Below are positions 63,589-64,000 of a stretch of DNA of 64,000 bases, piece after piece. The notes beneath the pieces were generated by a model. The model made no database searches and was not told the origin of the DNA. It saw only the letters and a program-made list of their open reading frames with translations. The position numbers were made by a program, and so were the translations under genes. Origin of the DNA: Phycisphaerae bacterium (GTDB taxonomy: Bacteria > Planctomycetota > Phycisphaerae > UBA1845 > Fen-1342); the NCBI GenBank assembly GCA_017999985.1, contig JAGNKU010000015.1, positions 1 through 64,000 on the forward strand. Direction: 5' to 3'. How positions within the stretch are numbered: position 1 is the first letter of the stretch; every line of letters starts with the position of its first letter.

Positions 63589-64000
63589 ATGGACGTTCTG
63601 CCCGCCATCGATCTGTTGGGTGGCAAGTGTGTGCGCCTGGTGCAGGGGCGCTATGACCGCGTGATCGACTACGAGAGCGATCCGCTGGAAGTGGCACGGC
63701 AGTTTCGCAGCGCGGGGGCGCAGTGGCTGCACGTGGTCGACCTGGACGGGGCGCGCAACGGGCGAATCGAAAACCTCGCCATTCTGGAGCAGATCGTCAA
63801 GGAGACCGGCGCCCACGTGCAGTTCGGCGGCGGGGTGCGCGACGAATTCGCGATCAACGCGGCGCTGCGCGCCGGAGCCCAGCGCGTCATCGTTGGCACC
63901 CGGGCGCTGGAGGACTGGAACTGGTTCGAAGCGGTCGTGCACCATCCAGAGTACGCGCGGCGGATCGCGCTGGGGCTGGACGCCCGCTTGGGCAAGCTGG
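63589..64000 (+). CDS. hisA: HisA (ProFAR isomerase), 3' end outside window
   Basis: 137 codons from ATG 63589 to the window edge. Histidine biosynthesis: isomerises ProFAR to PRFAR. N-terminal motif LPAIDLLGGKCVRLVQGRYD, then HVVDLDGARNG, VQFGGGVRDEFAI and RVIVGTRALED of the beta-alpha barrel. Expected length about 240 aa, so roughly 100 residues are missing at the edge. Upstream hairpin at 63521-63563. Confidence 0.95.
   Translation, partial: MDVLPAIDLLGGKCVRLVQGRYDRVIDYESDPLEVARQFRSAGAQWLHVVDLDGARNGRIENLAILEQIVKETGAHVQFGGGVRDEFAINAALRAGAQRVIVGTRALEDWNWFEAVVHHPEYARRIALGLDARLGKL

Overview
The window is high-GC bacterial chromosome from a motile member of the Planctomycetota, probably a Phycisphaerae-like lineage. 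The evidence is the set of exported protein types: dockerin-like double calcium loops of the form GDLNCDGxVxFxDINPF, PEP-CTERM proteins ending in PEP, a hydrophobic helix and RRR, Cys-rich GACC modules, and a pseudopilin with an H-X9-DG motif. The assignment is inference; there is no rRNA gene in the window and I saw no tRNA or CRISPR array.

Layout. 1-5.6 kb: two tandem paralogous secreted proteins (minus strand) with dockerin and PPC-like repeats, the first cut by the window edge, each with the same kind of long leader. 5.9-12.2 kb: miaB and a TPR protein (minus), then a small membrane protein, a Ser/Thr kinase, a metallophosphoesterase and ispH (plus). 12.2-15.4 kb: response regulator, xseA, then the rplM-rpsI operon with a clear sigma70 promoter and a terminator. 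15.5-22.3 kb: exported proteins (cupredoxin-CHRD-sugar dehydrogenase-dockerin, PEP-CTERM, dockerin, tail-fibre-like) and an ECF-type sigma factor. 22.5-25.1 kb: divergent tyrA (chorismate mutase fused to prephenate dehydrogenase) and aroC. 25-32.5 kb: UbiB-like kinase with a phasin-like protein, radical SAM protein, pseudopilin, HD protein, hpt, PH-domain protein, glycosyltransferase. 32.6-39 kb: a membrane-anchored coiled-coil protein with a BRCT-like end, two PEP-CTERM proteins, a PepSY remnant and a YwqK/MORN-type protein. 39.3-43.1 kb: tig-clpP-clpP-lipoprotein operon. 43.1-49.5 kb: B12-binding protein, Flp pilin, TPR protein, CPBP protease, trpC, flagellin, and a tiny Asp/Trp/Tyr-rich lipoprotein. 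49.5-58.6 kb: TPR protein, an unusual mutS2, a VKOR-DsbA-DsbA fusion, nfo, maf, an RpoD-like sigma factor, yacG. 58.6-64 kb: purH carrying an in-frame transposase, a beta-propeller protein, an OmpA lipoprotein and the start of hisA.

The most unusual object is purH (58636-61122). Its reading frame is uninterrupted for 828 codons, but about 256 residues in the middle are a REP-associated tyrosine transposase (RAYT, HUH/Y1 family) flanked on both sides by small palindromes that are themselves translated. The insertion sits in a loop just before the KHTN active-site motif of the AICAR transformylase domain. Other points of note: several genes have a TATAAT-like -10 box only 6-8 bp upstream of the start codon and no Shine-Dalgarno sequence (likely leaderless mRNAs); MutS2 has no Smr nuclease domain and has two KOW-like modules in Pro/Ala-rich linkers; the VKOR fusion ends in a DsbA-like domain that has lost its CxxC; and TyrA is of the fused enterobacterial T-protein type.

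Transcription signals are readable in places. The clearest sigma70-type promoters are TTGACG-16-TATACT upstream of rplM and TTGACA-17-CATACT upstream of the coiled-coil/BRCT gene. Intrinsic terminators follow rpsI, two PEP-CTERM genes, flagellin and the RpoD-like sigma gene; three of them share a GGGCGGT stem core.
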